DNA of 64,000 bases. Source: CAWAHD01 sp963781785. GTDB taxonomy: Bacteria > Planctomycetota > Planctomycetia > Isosphaerales > Isosphaeraceae. The stretch lies in NCBI GenBank assembly GCA_963781785.1, contig CAWAHD010000001.1:2108001-2172000 (forward strand), in the 5' to 3' direction. The position numbers were made by a program, and so were the translations under genes. Of this stretch, positions 49,817-60,900 are shown one piece after another. Position 1 is the first letter of the stretch. Every line of letters starts with the position of its first letter. The notes beneath the pieces are model-generated. The model searched no databases, was not told where the DNA came from, and worked only from the letters and a program-made list of their open reading frames with translations.

Positions 49817-51691
49817 ATGAGCGACGGGATCAGGACCTGGCGGCCCGCGGGCCTTCGGATGCATCTGGGCGGGCTCGTCCCGATCTTCTGCGCGCTCATT
49901 GGCCCGACCCCCGGGGACGTAGAAGCCGGCCCACCCGGCGGCGATCCCGTGCGGGATCGCGTCGTCGCGCTGGTCGGGCGCCTGGGCGGCGAGGTCCAGT
50001 TTGACGAACAGGCGACCGGGCGGCCGATCGTCGAGATCCGCCTGCGCACGACGCGCGTCGCGGACGATCAGCTCGGCGATCTGCGCGGCCTGTCGTCGCT
50101 GCGGACCCTCGACCTGACCCAGACGCGGATCTCCGACGCCGGGCTGGCCCGGCTGCGCGGGCACGAGGGCTTGCGTAGCCTTCTCGTCTACGACACCAGG
50201 GTCTCCGATCGAGGGCTCGAGCACATCACGACGATGAGTGGCCTGGAGAAGCTGCTCGTGGGCTCTTGCGACGTGTCCGGACCGGGGCTGTCCCGCCTCG
50301 CATCGCTCAAGCACCTGAAGGCGCTCAGTCTCGTCGACCTGGATCTCACCGATTCCTGGCTGGCGGCCCTGGCGAAGCTGGCGCGTCTCGAGGAGCTCGA
50401 CCTGGTCGGATTGAAGATCACCGACCTTGGGCTCGCGCACGTGCAGGGCCTCTCCCGGCTGCGGCGGCTCGCGCTCGACGGCAATGAGATCACCGACCTT
50501 GGCCTCGCTCACCTGGTCGGATTGTCCGACCTGGAAGAACTCTCCCTCAAGGGCACCCGCGTGACCGACGCCGGCCTCGTCGCGCTCGAGTCGCTCCCGC
50601 ACCTGAAGCGGTTGAACCATGACGACACGAAGATCACCGCCGCCGGACTCGATCGACTGCGACATCTCGACCGCACCGCGGCGACGCCCGTGACGGACCG
50701 GCCTCAGGCCCCCGAGCCCCGCAAGGATCCGGGAGCGGTCGCGAAGCCCGACGATGCCACGCCCGATCGGATCCGGGCCGCAGTGACGAAGGCTCTGCCG
50801 CCGTTGCAGAAGGGTCTGATCGTCTACGCCGAGAAGCGCAACTGCTTCTCGTGCCACCATCAGGCGGTCTCGCTCGTCGCCCTGGAGATCGCCCGCGCCC
50901 GCGGACTCGCGATCGATGAGGAGGCCTTCGAGGGGGCGATGGACCTGACGCTGTCCGACCTCGAGAGCGCGCTGGGGCAATATCGCAAGGGGCGCGGGCA
51001 GCCCGGAGGGGTGACCCGGGCGGCCTACGCGTTGTGGACGCTCGAAGCCGCCGGGAGTCCCGCCGACCAAGTCACCGCGGCGGTGACGGAATACCTGCTG
51101 AAGTCCGATCCCGATCGAGACCACTGGACCGACACCTCGCGGCGTCCGCCGATCGAAGCGAGCACTTTCACGACCACGGCCCTGGCGCTCCGCGCGTTGC
51201 GGTATTACAGCACCAAGAGCCAGACCGGCGGGGTGAACGATCGGGCCCGCCGGGCCCGCGCCTGGCTGGCCGCGAGCCGTCCCGTCGACACCGAGGACCG
51301 CGTCTTCCGGCTCTGGGGCCTGAAGTATGCCGACGCGTCGCGCGCCGAGCTCGAGGCCGCCGCCAGGGACCTACGGGCGACTCAGCGAAGCGACGGAGGC
51401 TGGGCCCAGACCGACAAGCTGGCGAGCGACGCGTATGCCACCGGCTCCGCGCTGGTGGCGCTGCACCAGGCTGGCCGACTGCCAACCGACGATCCGGCGT
51501 ACCGGCGCGGGGTCGCGTTCTTGATGCGCACGCAGAAGGCCGACGGCACCTGGTTCGTCGCCTCCCGGAGCCACCCGTTCCAGCTCTACTTCGAAAGCGG
51601 CTTCCCCTACGGCAAGGACCAGTTCATCGCCGTCGCCGCGAGCGGCTGGGCCGCCGCGGCGCTGGCCCTGGCCCTGCCAGAGAAGCCATAG
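49817..51691 (+). CDS. Leucine-rich-repeat protein with a CxxCH motif and a terpene-cyclase-like domain
   Basis: 624 residues. A signal-like N-terminus (LVPIFCALIGPTPGDVEAG) is followed by about ten leucine-rich repeats (LRTLDLTQTRISDAGLARL, LEELDLVGLKITDLGLAHV, LEELSLKGTRVTDAGLVAL), then CFSCHHQAVSLVALEIAR with a heme-c type CxxCH at residues 343-347, then an alpha/alpha barrel resembling squalene cyclase/prenyltransferase repeats (TQRSDGGWAQTDKLASDAYATGSALVALHQAG; MRTQKADGTWFV). Whether heme is bound or the domain is catalytic is unknown; the QW-like repeats lack an obvious DxDD motif. Confidence 0.75.
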   Translation: MSDGIRTWRPAGLRMHLGGLVPIFCALIGPTPGDVEAGPPGGDPVRDRVVALVGRLGGEVQFDEQATGRPIVEIRLRTTRVADDQLGDLRGLSSLRTLDLTQTRISDAGLARLRGHEGLRSLLVYDTRVSDRGLEHITTMSGLEKLLVGSCDVSGPGLSRLASLKHLKALSLVDLDLTDSWLAALAKLARLEELDLVGLKITDLGLAHVQGLSRLRRLALDGNEITDLGLAHLVGLSDLEELSLKGTRVTDAGLVALESLPHLKRLNHDDTKITAAGLDRLRHLDRTAATPVTDRPQAPEPRKDPGAVAKPDDATPDRIRAAVTKALPPLQKGLIVYAEKRNCFSCHHQAVSLVALEIARARGLAIDEEAFEGAMDLTLSDLESALGQYRKGRGQPGGVTRAAYALWTLEAAGSPADQVTAAVTEYLLKSDPDRDHWTDTSRRPPIEASTFTTTALALRALRYYSTKSQTGGVNDRARRARAWLAASRPVDTEDRVFRLWGLKYADASRAELEAAARDLRATQRSDGGWAQTDKLASDAYATGSALVALHQAGRLPTDDPAYRRGVAFLMRTQKADGTWFVASRSHPFQLYFESGFPYGKDQFIAVAASGWAAAALALALPEKP

Positions 51692-51901
51692 GGCTCGGGT
51701 CCGTCGAGCCTCCCGGGAGGGCGCGGCTCCGTCCGAGCCTTGCCCCGCGGATCGCCCGGAGGCTCGCCCCCCGCCGGGGAATGCACCGGCCTTTCGCCTG
51801 GAACTCCTGGCGACCATTTCCTTCACTTCACAGAACTCGTAGAATCTTTTTCCAACGGGTCTCCGAGCCGTGAGTAAAACCAGTTCTTCGGGAGCCGTTC
51901 T

Positions 51902-52804
51902 TTGCCCATCCAATTTGTCTCAGGTGACTTGTTTGCAAACGCCTTTGCCGCCAGAGCGATCGCGCACGGATGCAACTGTGAGGGCTCGATGGGGGCCGGA
52001 ATCGCCAAAGGGTTCAGAGAACGCTACCCGGTGATGTACGAACAGTTTCGGACCATGTGCAAAGCAAAGCCGCGGCAATTCAACCTCGGTGACGCGTGGC
52101 TCTGGAAGTCGGACGACCAGCCGTGGGTATTCAACCTTGCCACTCAGGAGGGAATCTGGCGAGCCAGGGCCAGCTACGAGGCGATCGAAACAGCCCTGTC
52201 CGAAATGAGGCGCCAGGCTGACAGGGAGGGGATCTCCAGTATCGCCGTCCCTCGCATCGGTGTCGGCTATGGCGGTCTCTCGTGGAAAAAGGTTCGTGCG
52301 ATCATAGAACGCATCTTTCATGATTGGCCGGGGCAGCTCATCGTTTATGAGGATTTCGTTCCTTCTGGAGAGGAAGTATCGATCCCAAGTGACGACGTCG
52401 CATTGCAGGCCAGCTCGCGCAAACCATTGCGCAAGAAAGCTGCTCGGATGAAAACCAGATTCCGAGCGATCACGATCGCCTGCACCGACCCGGTCAGGAC
52501 GGCCAGGTTCTACGAGACCGTGCTCGGCGCCGTCCGGCGGCCAACAGACAACGGAATCGGCAACTGGTTTCGATTGGGCGGGATTGATATCACGTTACTA
52601 GCGAATGCCACGGAGAAGAGTGCTGGTATTTTCCCCACCCACGCCATGCCCATTTTCTGGCTGGAGGTTGATGACCTCGCCGCCGCCGCTCGGCTGATCG
52701 CAGATCATGGTGTCACCGTGGTTGACGAGGGCGACGGGCAATTCATGATGATTGCCGATCCAGATGGTCTCGTGATCGAAGTCTGGGAACGAGAGTCACC
52801 ATGA
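51902..52804 (+). CDS. Macro domain - VOC (glyoxalase-like) fusion protein
   Basis: 300 residues. The N-terminal ~150 are a macro domain (FVSGDLFANAFAARAIAHGCNCEGSMGAGIAKGFRERYP; ATQEGIWRARASYEAIETALSEM; SIAVPRIGVGYGGLSWKKVRAIIERIF), the ADP-ribose/ADP-ribosyl hydrolase fold. After a charged linker, residues 183-300 form a vicinal-oxygen-chelate domain (FRAITIACTDPVRTARFYETVLGA; GNWFRLGGIDITLLA; PIFWLEVDDLAAAARLIADHGVTVV; MMIADPDGLVIEVWERE). The start is a TTG at 51902 with GGGAG upstream. A separate VOC gene could start at ATG 52448, but the frame is continuous. I do not know this fusion. Confidence 0.8.
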   Translation: MPIQFVSGDLFANAFAARAIAHGCNCEGSMGAGIAKGFRERYPVMYEQFRTMCKAKPRQFNLGDAWLWKSDDQPWVFNLATQEGIWRARASYEAIETALSEMRRQADREGISSIAVPRIGVGYGGLSWKKVRAIIERIFHDWPGQLIVYEDFVPSGEEVSIPSDDVALQASSRKPLRKKAARMKTRFRAITIACTDPVRTARFYETVLGAVRRPTDNGIGNWFRLGGIDITLLANATEKSAGIFPTHAMPIFWLEVDDLAAAARLIADHGVTVVDEGDGQFMMIADPDGLVIEVWERESP

Positions 52805-52851
52805 CGATCAAGACCTGAGCCTGGCATGACAACATTTGCTAACAGAACGGA

Positions 52852-52935
52852 ATGACATTCGACGAGTCCATCGTGATCGACGCCGAACCCGTTGCGTTGT
52901 TCCAATTGTCTCAGGATTACACGCTCTCGCCTTGA
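52852..52935 (+). pseudogene. Remnant of an SRPBCC (polyketide-cyclase-like) gene
   Basis: A 27-codon frame MTFDESIVIDAEPVALFQLS followed by QDYTLSP has the typical N-terminus of SRPBCC/START-fold proteins (VxIDAxPxxVFxLxxD) but stops at once; no downstream part in any frame fits. It looks like the start of a deleted gene. Confidence 0.4.
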
Positions 52936-53323
52936 GGGAAGCCGTCGAGCAGGGGAGGCTGTCGCCGCGGGCAGGCACGGACAACGAAGCCTTGCTCGGA
53001 GGGTGAGCCGGCCCGCCGCTGAATTGAAAAGCGGGACGGGATACGAATGGATTGCCTCAGGTGAGCCTCAACCATGACACGCTCGAACGCCTCGCGTCCC
53101 TGTTTCTGTCCTCAGAACTTAATGCGAGAACCCGGGGCCGAACCCGTGACGTTTTTTTCCCGGCCGGTCAGGATCTCAAGTCCCTGGGCTGCGTGGTTGG
53201 CCGCCAAGATCTCTTGGTCGAGATCGAGAGGTGGTCCAACGTCGATTTCCGACTGCTGCGCGCCGAGGCCGAGATCACGGTCCGCGCCTTCGCGGCCATG
53301 CCAGTCACGAACGTGGATGGAAG
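52936..53323. other. Unassigned region
   Basis: About 390 bases between the SRPBCC remnant and the DUF418 gene. Open frames on both strands (for example 53052 to 53372 plus, 53112 to 53327 minus) have no recognisable domain and no strong ribosome site. A decayed gene is possible. Confidence 0.4.
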
Positions 53324-54709
53324 TCACGGCATCGCGAGGCCGTCAGCGGTACGTTCAGCCCCTGGCAACTGACTCTCGTCTGGCGGCCGGAGCATCGCGG
53401 GGGCCTTGCCGTAGGTCAGGGTGCGCCAGAGCCACTCCATCGGACCGAACCGGAACCGGGCCATCCACCAGGCCGAGTAGGCCACCTGCACGGCGTAGAT
53501 CGCCAAGGCGATCAGGACGCCCACGGCGGGGCCGATCCGATAATAGAGCCCGAAGGCATAGCCGTAGAACAGGGTCGTGGCGATCACCGACTGCATCAGG
53601 TAGTTGGTCAAGGCCATCCGGCCGACGGCGGCCAGCGGCGACATCGCGGCCCGCCAAACCGGCCGCTGGGCCAAGAGGACGATCGCGCCCATGTAAAAGG
53701 CGCAGAGAATCGGCCCCTGCAGGGTGGACAGGACCAGAGTCACCATCCTGAGGGCGCTGATCCAGTCCCCGCTGCGGATTGCCAGCGACCGCATGGTGGC
53801 GAAGGCCGCGGCCATCGCCAGGCCGATCCCGCCGGACCACCAGGTGATCGTGCGGATGATCGGCAGGTGGCCGGGGATGTCCTGGAAGAACCGCCGGCGC
53901 CCGGCGATGAAGCCGATGACGAGCGTCGTGCCCACCGCCGGCCAGAACCAGACGTACTCGCCGTACCGGTACTGGAAGATCAAGTCGCTGATCCGGTCGG
54001 CCACCATCTGAGGATAGGTGCCGCTGCCGGTCACCCGCAGAGGCGGCTTCAGGGCCCCGGTCGCCTTGTCCCTGTCGATCCGGGGGAGGACGTATTCCCC
54101 ATTGCCGTAGATCCGGAGCTCGTCCAAGCCGCGCTCGAGGCGCTGCGCGGCGGTCCGTGCCGGCCTCTCGCCTCTGGCCATCGCCACGAGCCAATGGCCG
54201 ATCGGCAGCATGGCGCAGCAGACGACGATCCCCCAGAGCCAGCGGTCCCGAAGCTTCCGGACGAGGACGAGGGCCAGTCCGATGCCGGCGTAGACGTGCA
54301 GGATGTCGCCGTCCCAGAGGAAGACGGCGTGCGCCAGGCCGAAGGCGAGCAGAGCGAGCAGGCGTCTCAGGTACATCCCGGCGAAAGGCGCCCCCCTGGC
54401 CGCGGACCGGTCCATCTGGATTGCGAAGCCGACGCCGAACAGGAACGAGAACATCGCGACGAACTTCCTCGACACGAGGAAGTCCATGATCCACCGTACA
54501 ATTTGGTCGAGGCTGCCCGGATAGAGCTCGACGGCCCGGCTGTACCGCAGGGCCAGCGGGGTGTAGAACGCGAACAGGTTGACCACAAGGATCCCCAGCA
54601 GGGCGAACCCGCGCAGGATGTCCAACTCGGTGATCCGCTCAGACGGCCGGACCGGGCCGAGCTCGGCCGCGGATGGGGCCGCGGGTGCAATCTCTAAGGT
54701 CGTTGTCAT
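53324..54709 (-). CDS. DUF418-family membrane protein (YeiB-like)
   Basis: 461 residues with about ten membrane helices. ITELDILRGFALLGILVVNLFAF is the diagnostic N-terminal motif; the C-terminal DUF418 block reads MALTNYLMQSVIATTLFYGYAFGLY ... AWWMARFRFGPMEWLWRTLTYGK, with the conserved GPxEWLWRxLTYG. The function is unknown; some relatives are linked to acyl or small-molecule transfer across the membrane. The start at 54709 is 222 bases from the next gene, in a gap where no signals are recognised. Confidence 0.88.
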   Translation of the reverse strand: MTTTLEIAPAAPSAAELGPVRPSERITELDILRGFALLGILVVNLFAFYTPLALRYSRAVELYPGSLDQIVRWIMDFLVSRKFVAMFSFLFGVGFAIQMDRSAARGAPFAGMYLRRLLALLAFGLAHAVFLWDGDILHVYAGIGLALVLVRKLRDRWLWGIVVCCAMLPIGHWLVAMARGERPARTAAQRLERGLDELRIYGNGEYVLPRIDRDKATGALKPPLRVTGSGTYPQMVADRISDLIFQYRYGEYVWFWPAVGTTLVIGFIAGRRRFFQDIPGHLPIIRTITWWSGGIGLAMAAAFATMRSLAIRSGDWISALRMVTLVLSTLQGPILCAFYMGAIVLLAQRPVWRAAMSPLAAVGRMALTNYLMQSVIATTLFYGYAFGLYYRIGPAVGVLIALAIYAVQVAYSAWWMARFRFGPMEWLWRTLTYGKAPAMLRPPDESQLPGAERTADGLAMP

Positions 54710-54931
54710 GCGGGACCTCCGCTCGTCGGGCCTGCGGGCCGCCCGGAGATGTGGAGACTCGACGCGATTCCTCTATGAGGGCAATGCCAGAAGGTCCCGA
54801 TAACCCGACACGGTTCCCGAAAAATGCCGAAGCGGGGTGCAGGAGAACGACGGAGGACACGGCCTGCGGCACGGCGAAGCGCAACGGCCCGGAGTGGGCT
54901 TGCCGCGTCTGCCCTCACTTTTCAAGACATT

Positions 54932-57900
54932 TTATCCCAGTGACAAGACCGCTCCCAGTTTATGGCCTTTGGCTCGGGTCGCCAGCGTGAGGTCGAGCGC
55001 CGTGACCGCACCGCCGCCGGTCACGTCCGCCGAAAGCGGCGTCCAGCCCAGTGGAGCTGACTGACCGATGTCGGTGGCGATCGCGTTCAAATCGCTCTCG
55101 TCGACGGTTCCATCACCATTGACGTCGCCCAGCAGACGATCGAAGTGATGCACGGCTGTCTGACCATCTGGCACGTGGATGTCGACCTCGTAGTAGCCGT
55201 CGGCGGTCGTCGTGGTGGGATTTCCGCCGATGCCGCCCGCGCCGAAATCGATCTCGATCACGTGGTCGATGACTTCGAGGATCGTCGGGCTCGACAGTGA
55301 AACCGCGGTCTTGCTCGAGGCATCGCCGTTCAGGTCGTACTTGTAGATCTGGATATCGGGAGCAGTGGTCCCGATCGAATTGATGATCGCCGTAAGCGCG
55401 CTGCCGCTCTGGCAATCGTTCTCGTTGAAGGTGAGGTCAAGGTAGCGGATGTACGACCGGCTGGGGCTGCCGTGCTCCACCGTGAAGCCGGTGACTTGAA
55501 GTTGAGTCGGCTGCGTGAAGACTTCCTGCGAGAAGGTCACATCGTTCGGGCTGGCGTGGGCGGTCTCGACGTTGCCCGCACCGTCCAGGCCGATGCTGTA
55601 GAACCGGTAATTGTGCGGCTGGCCGTCGGTGATGCCCTGGTAGAACACCGTCGCGTGATCGTAACCGAGCTTGTCGGCGGCGCCGGCGGGGATCGCGGGG
55701 CCAACTTGCTGGATCGGGTTCTGATCGACCTGGACGAAGACCTCGAAGTAGGCCAGGCCGCTGCCGCCCTGATCACTGCCCGTGACGTAAAGGGTGAACG
55801 TGGCCGTACTGGTATTGACCGAACTGGGATTGGCGCCGGCTGTGCTGTTAACGAACGTGACGGGTGGGGTCAAGTCGGGGACATAGGTGCTCGCCTCGAT
55901 GAACGGCTTGTCGGCTTGCACGTTGCCTGCGAGGTCGTGGGCGACGCTGTAGAACGAATAAGTCGTGTTGCTCTGTCCGGTGAAAGCGGCCGTCGGGTCA
56001 CTCGCCGGCACGTTCGTCCAGAACGTCCACGGGCCCCCGTTGGTCGATGCCCAGATGTCGTACGATTGGGCGCCCGAGGGTGGTGAGCCTGCGTCGGACC
56101 CGGTGACGGAGACCGGGAACGTGAAGGCCGCTTGCCGGGTGCCCAGGGGCACGATCCTGCTGATGGGCGGCGTCACGTCCATGAGCCACGAAGTCGCGAC
56201 TGAGTTGGTGCCCGCGTTGCCGCTCGAATCCGTGATACCCTCGGCGCTCACCGTGAGGGTATATTCGCCGTTGCTCGCAGTTAAACCCGAGAGCCCGCCG
56301 ATCTGATAGATCGAGCCGGAGACCGGCGAAATGGTCACTGCAGCGGAGATCAGGTTGGGCCCGCCGTTGTCGGTCAGCAGCAAGGCCGAGTTCGTGAAGG
56401 TGCTGAGCAGGATCGGTTCGTTGAAGGCGACGTCGATCGCCCCAACGGGCGTGTTTCGCGCTGGGCGAGGCTGGCGTGATCGACGTCAGAGCCATGACGA
56501 TCGTGGTCGTCGCCTCGGCCGCGGTGGGGGTGGCTTGGACGTTCCCGACATTGTCGGTCGCGACGCTGTAGAAGCCGTAAGTGTGGCCGATCTGGCCGGT
56601 GAAGGTGGCCGACGTGTTCGTGGTGCCGGCGAGGAACTCGGTGAACGGGCCGCCGTCGTCGGAAACGTAGATACTGTAGCTGGCGATCCCGGAACCGCCG
56701 GCGTTGTCGGCTCCCGACCAGCTCACGGTGAAGCTTGGTGTGATCTGCGTCGCCGGCAGCGGGCTGACACGGCTCGTCGGCGAGAGCGCGTCGACCGTGG
56801 TCGTCGCTTGAGCAAGAGTGGGCATCTCTTGTGGGTTCCCGACGTTGTCGGTGGCGACGCTGTAGAAGCCGTACGTGTGCCCGTCTTGTCCCGTGAACAC
56901 GGCCGATGTCTGGGTCGTCGCCGATTGCCAGGGCGTGAACGGACCGCCGTCGTCGGAAACGTAGACGTCGAAGTAATCGATACCGGAACCGTCCGGATCA
57001 TCCTTCCCTCCCCACGTCACCGTGAACTTGGCAGGGCTCGAGGGTGGCAGCGGCCCGACGCCGCTCGTGGGTGCGCCGGAGTCGATGGTATTGACGAACG
57101 GCTGGGTGTCGATCGGGGCATTGCTATCGAAGACCACGCTGGCCTGTGCGTGGATCAGCGTGCCGGTGGGGTCGGTCGCCTTGGGCTGGACGAAGTAGCT
57201 GACCCAACCTTGCCCTTGCGGCGCCGTCTTGTCGGGCGGCAGGAAGCCCTCGAGCACGTCGCCTGTGGGCTGGTCCAAGGTCGTCGGATCGATCGAGGTG
57301 AACGTCCAGGTGACGATCCCCGTCTGCTGGTCGAAGCTGGCGGTCACATCCACGTAGACCCCGACTTTGCTACGCGCGTCGATGCGGGTGCTGTAGAACT
57401 GCCGGCCGGCCGGGACCGAATAGGTCTGACCGCCGAAGCCGAAGCTGCCGAGCTGGAAGGTGCTCCAGTCCAGGTTCGGGTCGAGCTGCTGGGTCACCGT
57501 GACGACCTGCGCCGGAACGGCGGCGTTGGGCTCGTTCTCGAAGGCGATCTCGTAAGGGAGCGGCGTCTCGGGCCCCACAAAGCCCTGGGAGCCATAGCCG
57601 GACGGGCCGGAGATAAAGTTTGGATCGATGGGAGATTCCTGCGTGACGGCGACCGTCTGGCCGTCAATGATGGTGTAAACGGCAGGGTGCAAATCTTGAT
57701 ACAACTCGTAGGCCTGCCAGCCCGCAAGGCCCAATCCCGCAAGGGCCGCAGTTATGGCGGCGGCCGTCGCGAAGAGCGCCACTCCGCCTACGGCCGTGGC
57801 CTCTCCTGCCGCTGCTGCCCCGGCCTCCGCACTCACCGCTACAGCCTGTGTGTCGGCTAAGGCGAGTGGTACACCGCCGTTGGCGACGCATTCCGCCTCG

Positions 57901-60900
57901 AAGTATGCGGTGGCTTGCGTCTCGAACCACGTAGACGTGGCCGTGCTCAATACACTTTGTTCGACAAACGCTTGCTCGGCCGCGGCTTCCGCTGCCGTGC
58001 CACCCTGGCTCAGCACATCCGCAGCGGACTCCGCAGCGAGTCGAGCGGCCGTTGCCGTCCACTCCGCGATGAATTCAGCCGGAGCCACAACGTACGTGGC
58101 CAACCCCGAGGGGTCGACAGAGCTCAGCGGGTTATTCTTAGCGTATGCGTAGATGTTACCCCCTCCCGCCACCCCGATCGGGTCGCGGCTCAGGAAGCGG
58201 CCGGTCGTCGGATCGTAAAACCGGGCCGCCATCATGTCGAGTCCATTCCCTTGACTCATCACGCCGTTCAGCCCGTCGAACTGGAAGGGGTTGGGGACCG
58301 TCTCGGTGGAGCTCAGGATTCCGCCGAACGGAAGGTAGCTGTAGCTGTTGAGATACGAACCCGTGGAGCCCGAGAGCCCCACGGTGTTGCCGGATGCGTC
58401 AAAATTGTAAAAAGTGGCATTATTGGAGGCATCGACCTGGCTGGTCAGTCCCAACCCCTGAGTATAGTGGGCCAACAGGTTGCCGCTTCCGCCGAACTCC
58501 CCGACCACCGCATTCTGTCCCAAGGGGTCGACCAGGTACTGGATCGTCTGGCCGTTGTGTGTCGCGGCGATCCGATCGCCAAGAGCGTCGTACTGATAGG
58601 TCCAGGTGTCGGTGGCCGTCTGCACGCCGATCAAGCGGTCTTCGCTGTCATAGGTATAGATCGTTCCACCCCCCGGGCCGGTCGCGACCGTCAAGTTGCC
58701 GGCGGCATCGTATGCGTACGTGGTGTCGCCGGCTGACGTGTACTGATTCAGGTCGTTGGTCGTGTAGTCGGTCGTCGCGCCGCTGTCGCTCACCACGGTG
58801 CGGTTGCCCATGGCGTCGTAGGCATAGGTGATGATCGGGCCGCCGGGGAGGTCTGCGGACGTGAGTTCGCCCGCGGCGTCGTAGCCGTAGGTCGTGGTGC
58901 CCTGGAGAGTCGTCATGCTGGTCTGGAGCCCCTCGGCGTTGTAGGTGTAATCGAAGCGGGAATTGACCGAGCCACCCGGGGCAAAGTTGATCAGGGATGT
59001 CAAATTGCCGGCGAGATCGTAGGCATAGGTCGTGTACGTGCCGTTGCCCATGTCCTCGCGGACAAGCTGTCCAGCCGCGTCGTAGTCGTAGTGGACGACC
59101 AGGTTGCCCTGTCCGTCGGTCATGCCCGCGAGTTGGCCTTCTGCATCGTACTGATAGTTCTCGGTGAAACCGGTCTGATCGGTCATGCTGGATCGCCGGC
59201 CTCCGCTGTCGTAGGTGTATTCCAGGAACTGCCCGCTCGGGTACGTGATCTTGGTCAGGCGATCCGCGTTGTCGTAGTACAGCCTCGTCGTGCCGGCGGC
59301 ATCGGTCGCCGTCGCGAGGTTGCCGTGGCTATCATAAGTGAATTCGTTGTGAGTGCCGTCGGAGAAGGTTTGATCGACGACCTGTCCTCGGCTGTTGTAG
59401 GTGTTCGCGATGGCCTGTCCCCGCGCGTCGACAGTTTGGGCGATGTCGCCCTGGGCATCGGGGGTATCCTGGATCGAGCTGTCATCCGCATAGATGATGC
59501 CCAGCGGGTTGCCCTGGTTGTCTTGTTGATAACTGGTCAAGTTGCCGAGCGTGTCCTTATAGTCTTGCAGGCTGCTGAAGAGCGGGTTGTAAGCGAACTG
59601 GCTGGTGTTTCCGAGGGGATCGACGACCCGATCCACGTTTCCCTCTTCATCGTACTTCAAGGACTCGCTCGGTCCTCCCACCAGGCCTATCAGCGTTGGC
59701 TGACCATTGCTGTCGTACCGGACCTGAGAGACATTACCCAGTGGATCCGTGATCTGGGCCGGATTGCCATTCACGTCATAGAGGATCTTCGTGGTGGCAC
59801 CGTTGGCGTCCGTCACGGTGTAGCCGCCCGGGCTGAAGTAGGTGAAGGTCAACTGTCCGGCGCCGTTGTCCCCGGATTCCTGGCTGAGCCGGCCCAGGGC
59901 GTCGTAGCTGAAGTAGGAGTGGGTGCCGTCGGTGTAGGTGATGGACTGGAGGGCATGTTCTTGCTCGATGTTCGCCCCGTTGATGTAGGTGTATTGAGTT
60001 GTCCCGGCGGGATTGGTGACGCTCTGCAGGTGCTCGCCGGCGGCGTCGTAAGTGTAGGTGGTCGCTCGGCCGGCGGAGTCGGTGACCTGGCTGATCCGCC
60101 CCTGGGCGTTGTAAGCGATGGTCAACGAGTCGCCATCGGAATGGGTCAGGCTCGTCAAGAGCCCAGCGGTGTAGCCCGCCCTGATCTGATTGCCGTCGGG
60201 GTCCTGCATGTAGTTTAACTGCCCATCGGGGAGGAAGGCCGTCACCGTCCCGTCCTTCTCCCGGAGTTGGTAGGCGCCGCCAGCCAGACTCAGCGTGCCG
60301 TAATCTCCCGGGGCGCCCTGGTATGTTCCGTCTCCTACCGGCGAAAACTGGCGGACTTGGCCCGCATCGAAGATGGTCACGGTGCCCGTCGCGTCGGTTG
60401 ATGCCGAGATGTCCCAGTTCGAGACCCAACCGCGCCCGAGCGTGCCCAGGCGATAGCGCCCTCGAGGGATTGGTCGTAGATGCGCTGGAAGGTGAGCGGC
60501 AATCCCGGGGCCGGGAGCGAGTCGTCCACCGCGACGCTCAGCGTGGGCGTAGGCGCTGCGTCCTCGGCCTTCATCAGCTCGAATCCAGCGAGCTGGGCCG
60601 CCGAGGTCACTAACTCCCCGAGTTGGTAGAGGTAGATGTTGTCGTTGAGCATGACCTGCTGCATAGCCGCCGGCGTCGCGCCCATCGCCTGCGTGAAATT
60701 GGCGAAGATGGCATCCCAGGCGTCCGGTGGGATGAAGCTGGGACGCAGGGATTGCTCCTGGCTGGCCCAGTCGATCGGTGCCTGGAGGTCGACGAGCCCG
60801 TAGCTGAGGGTGCTGGAAACACCGGCCTGAGCGGGGTTGGCCGCGGGGTCGAGCTCCAGATCCGTGTAGGCGAAAGGTGCAACCAACGGGAGGAGGCCGC

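Noticed and set aside
53052..53372. Possible gene of 106 residues
   Set aside because: No domain, no clear ribosome site, overlaps the DUF418 3' end and a competing frame on the other strand; left as unassigned.
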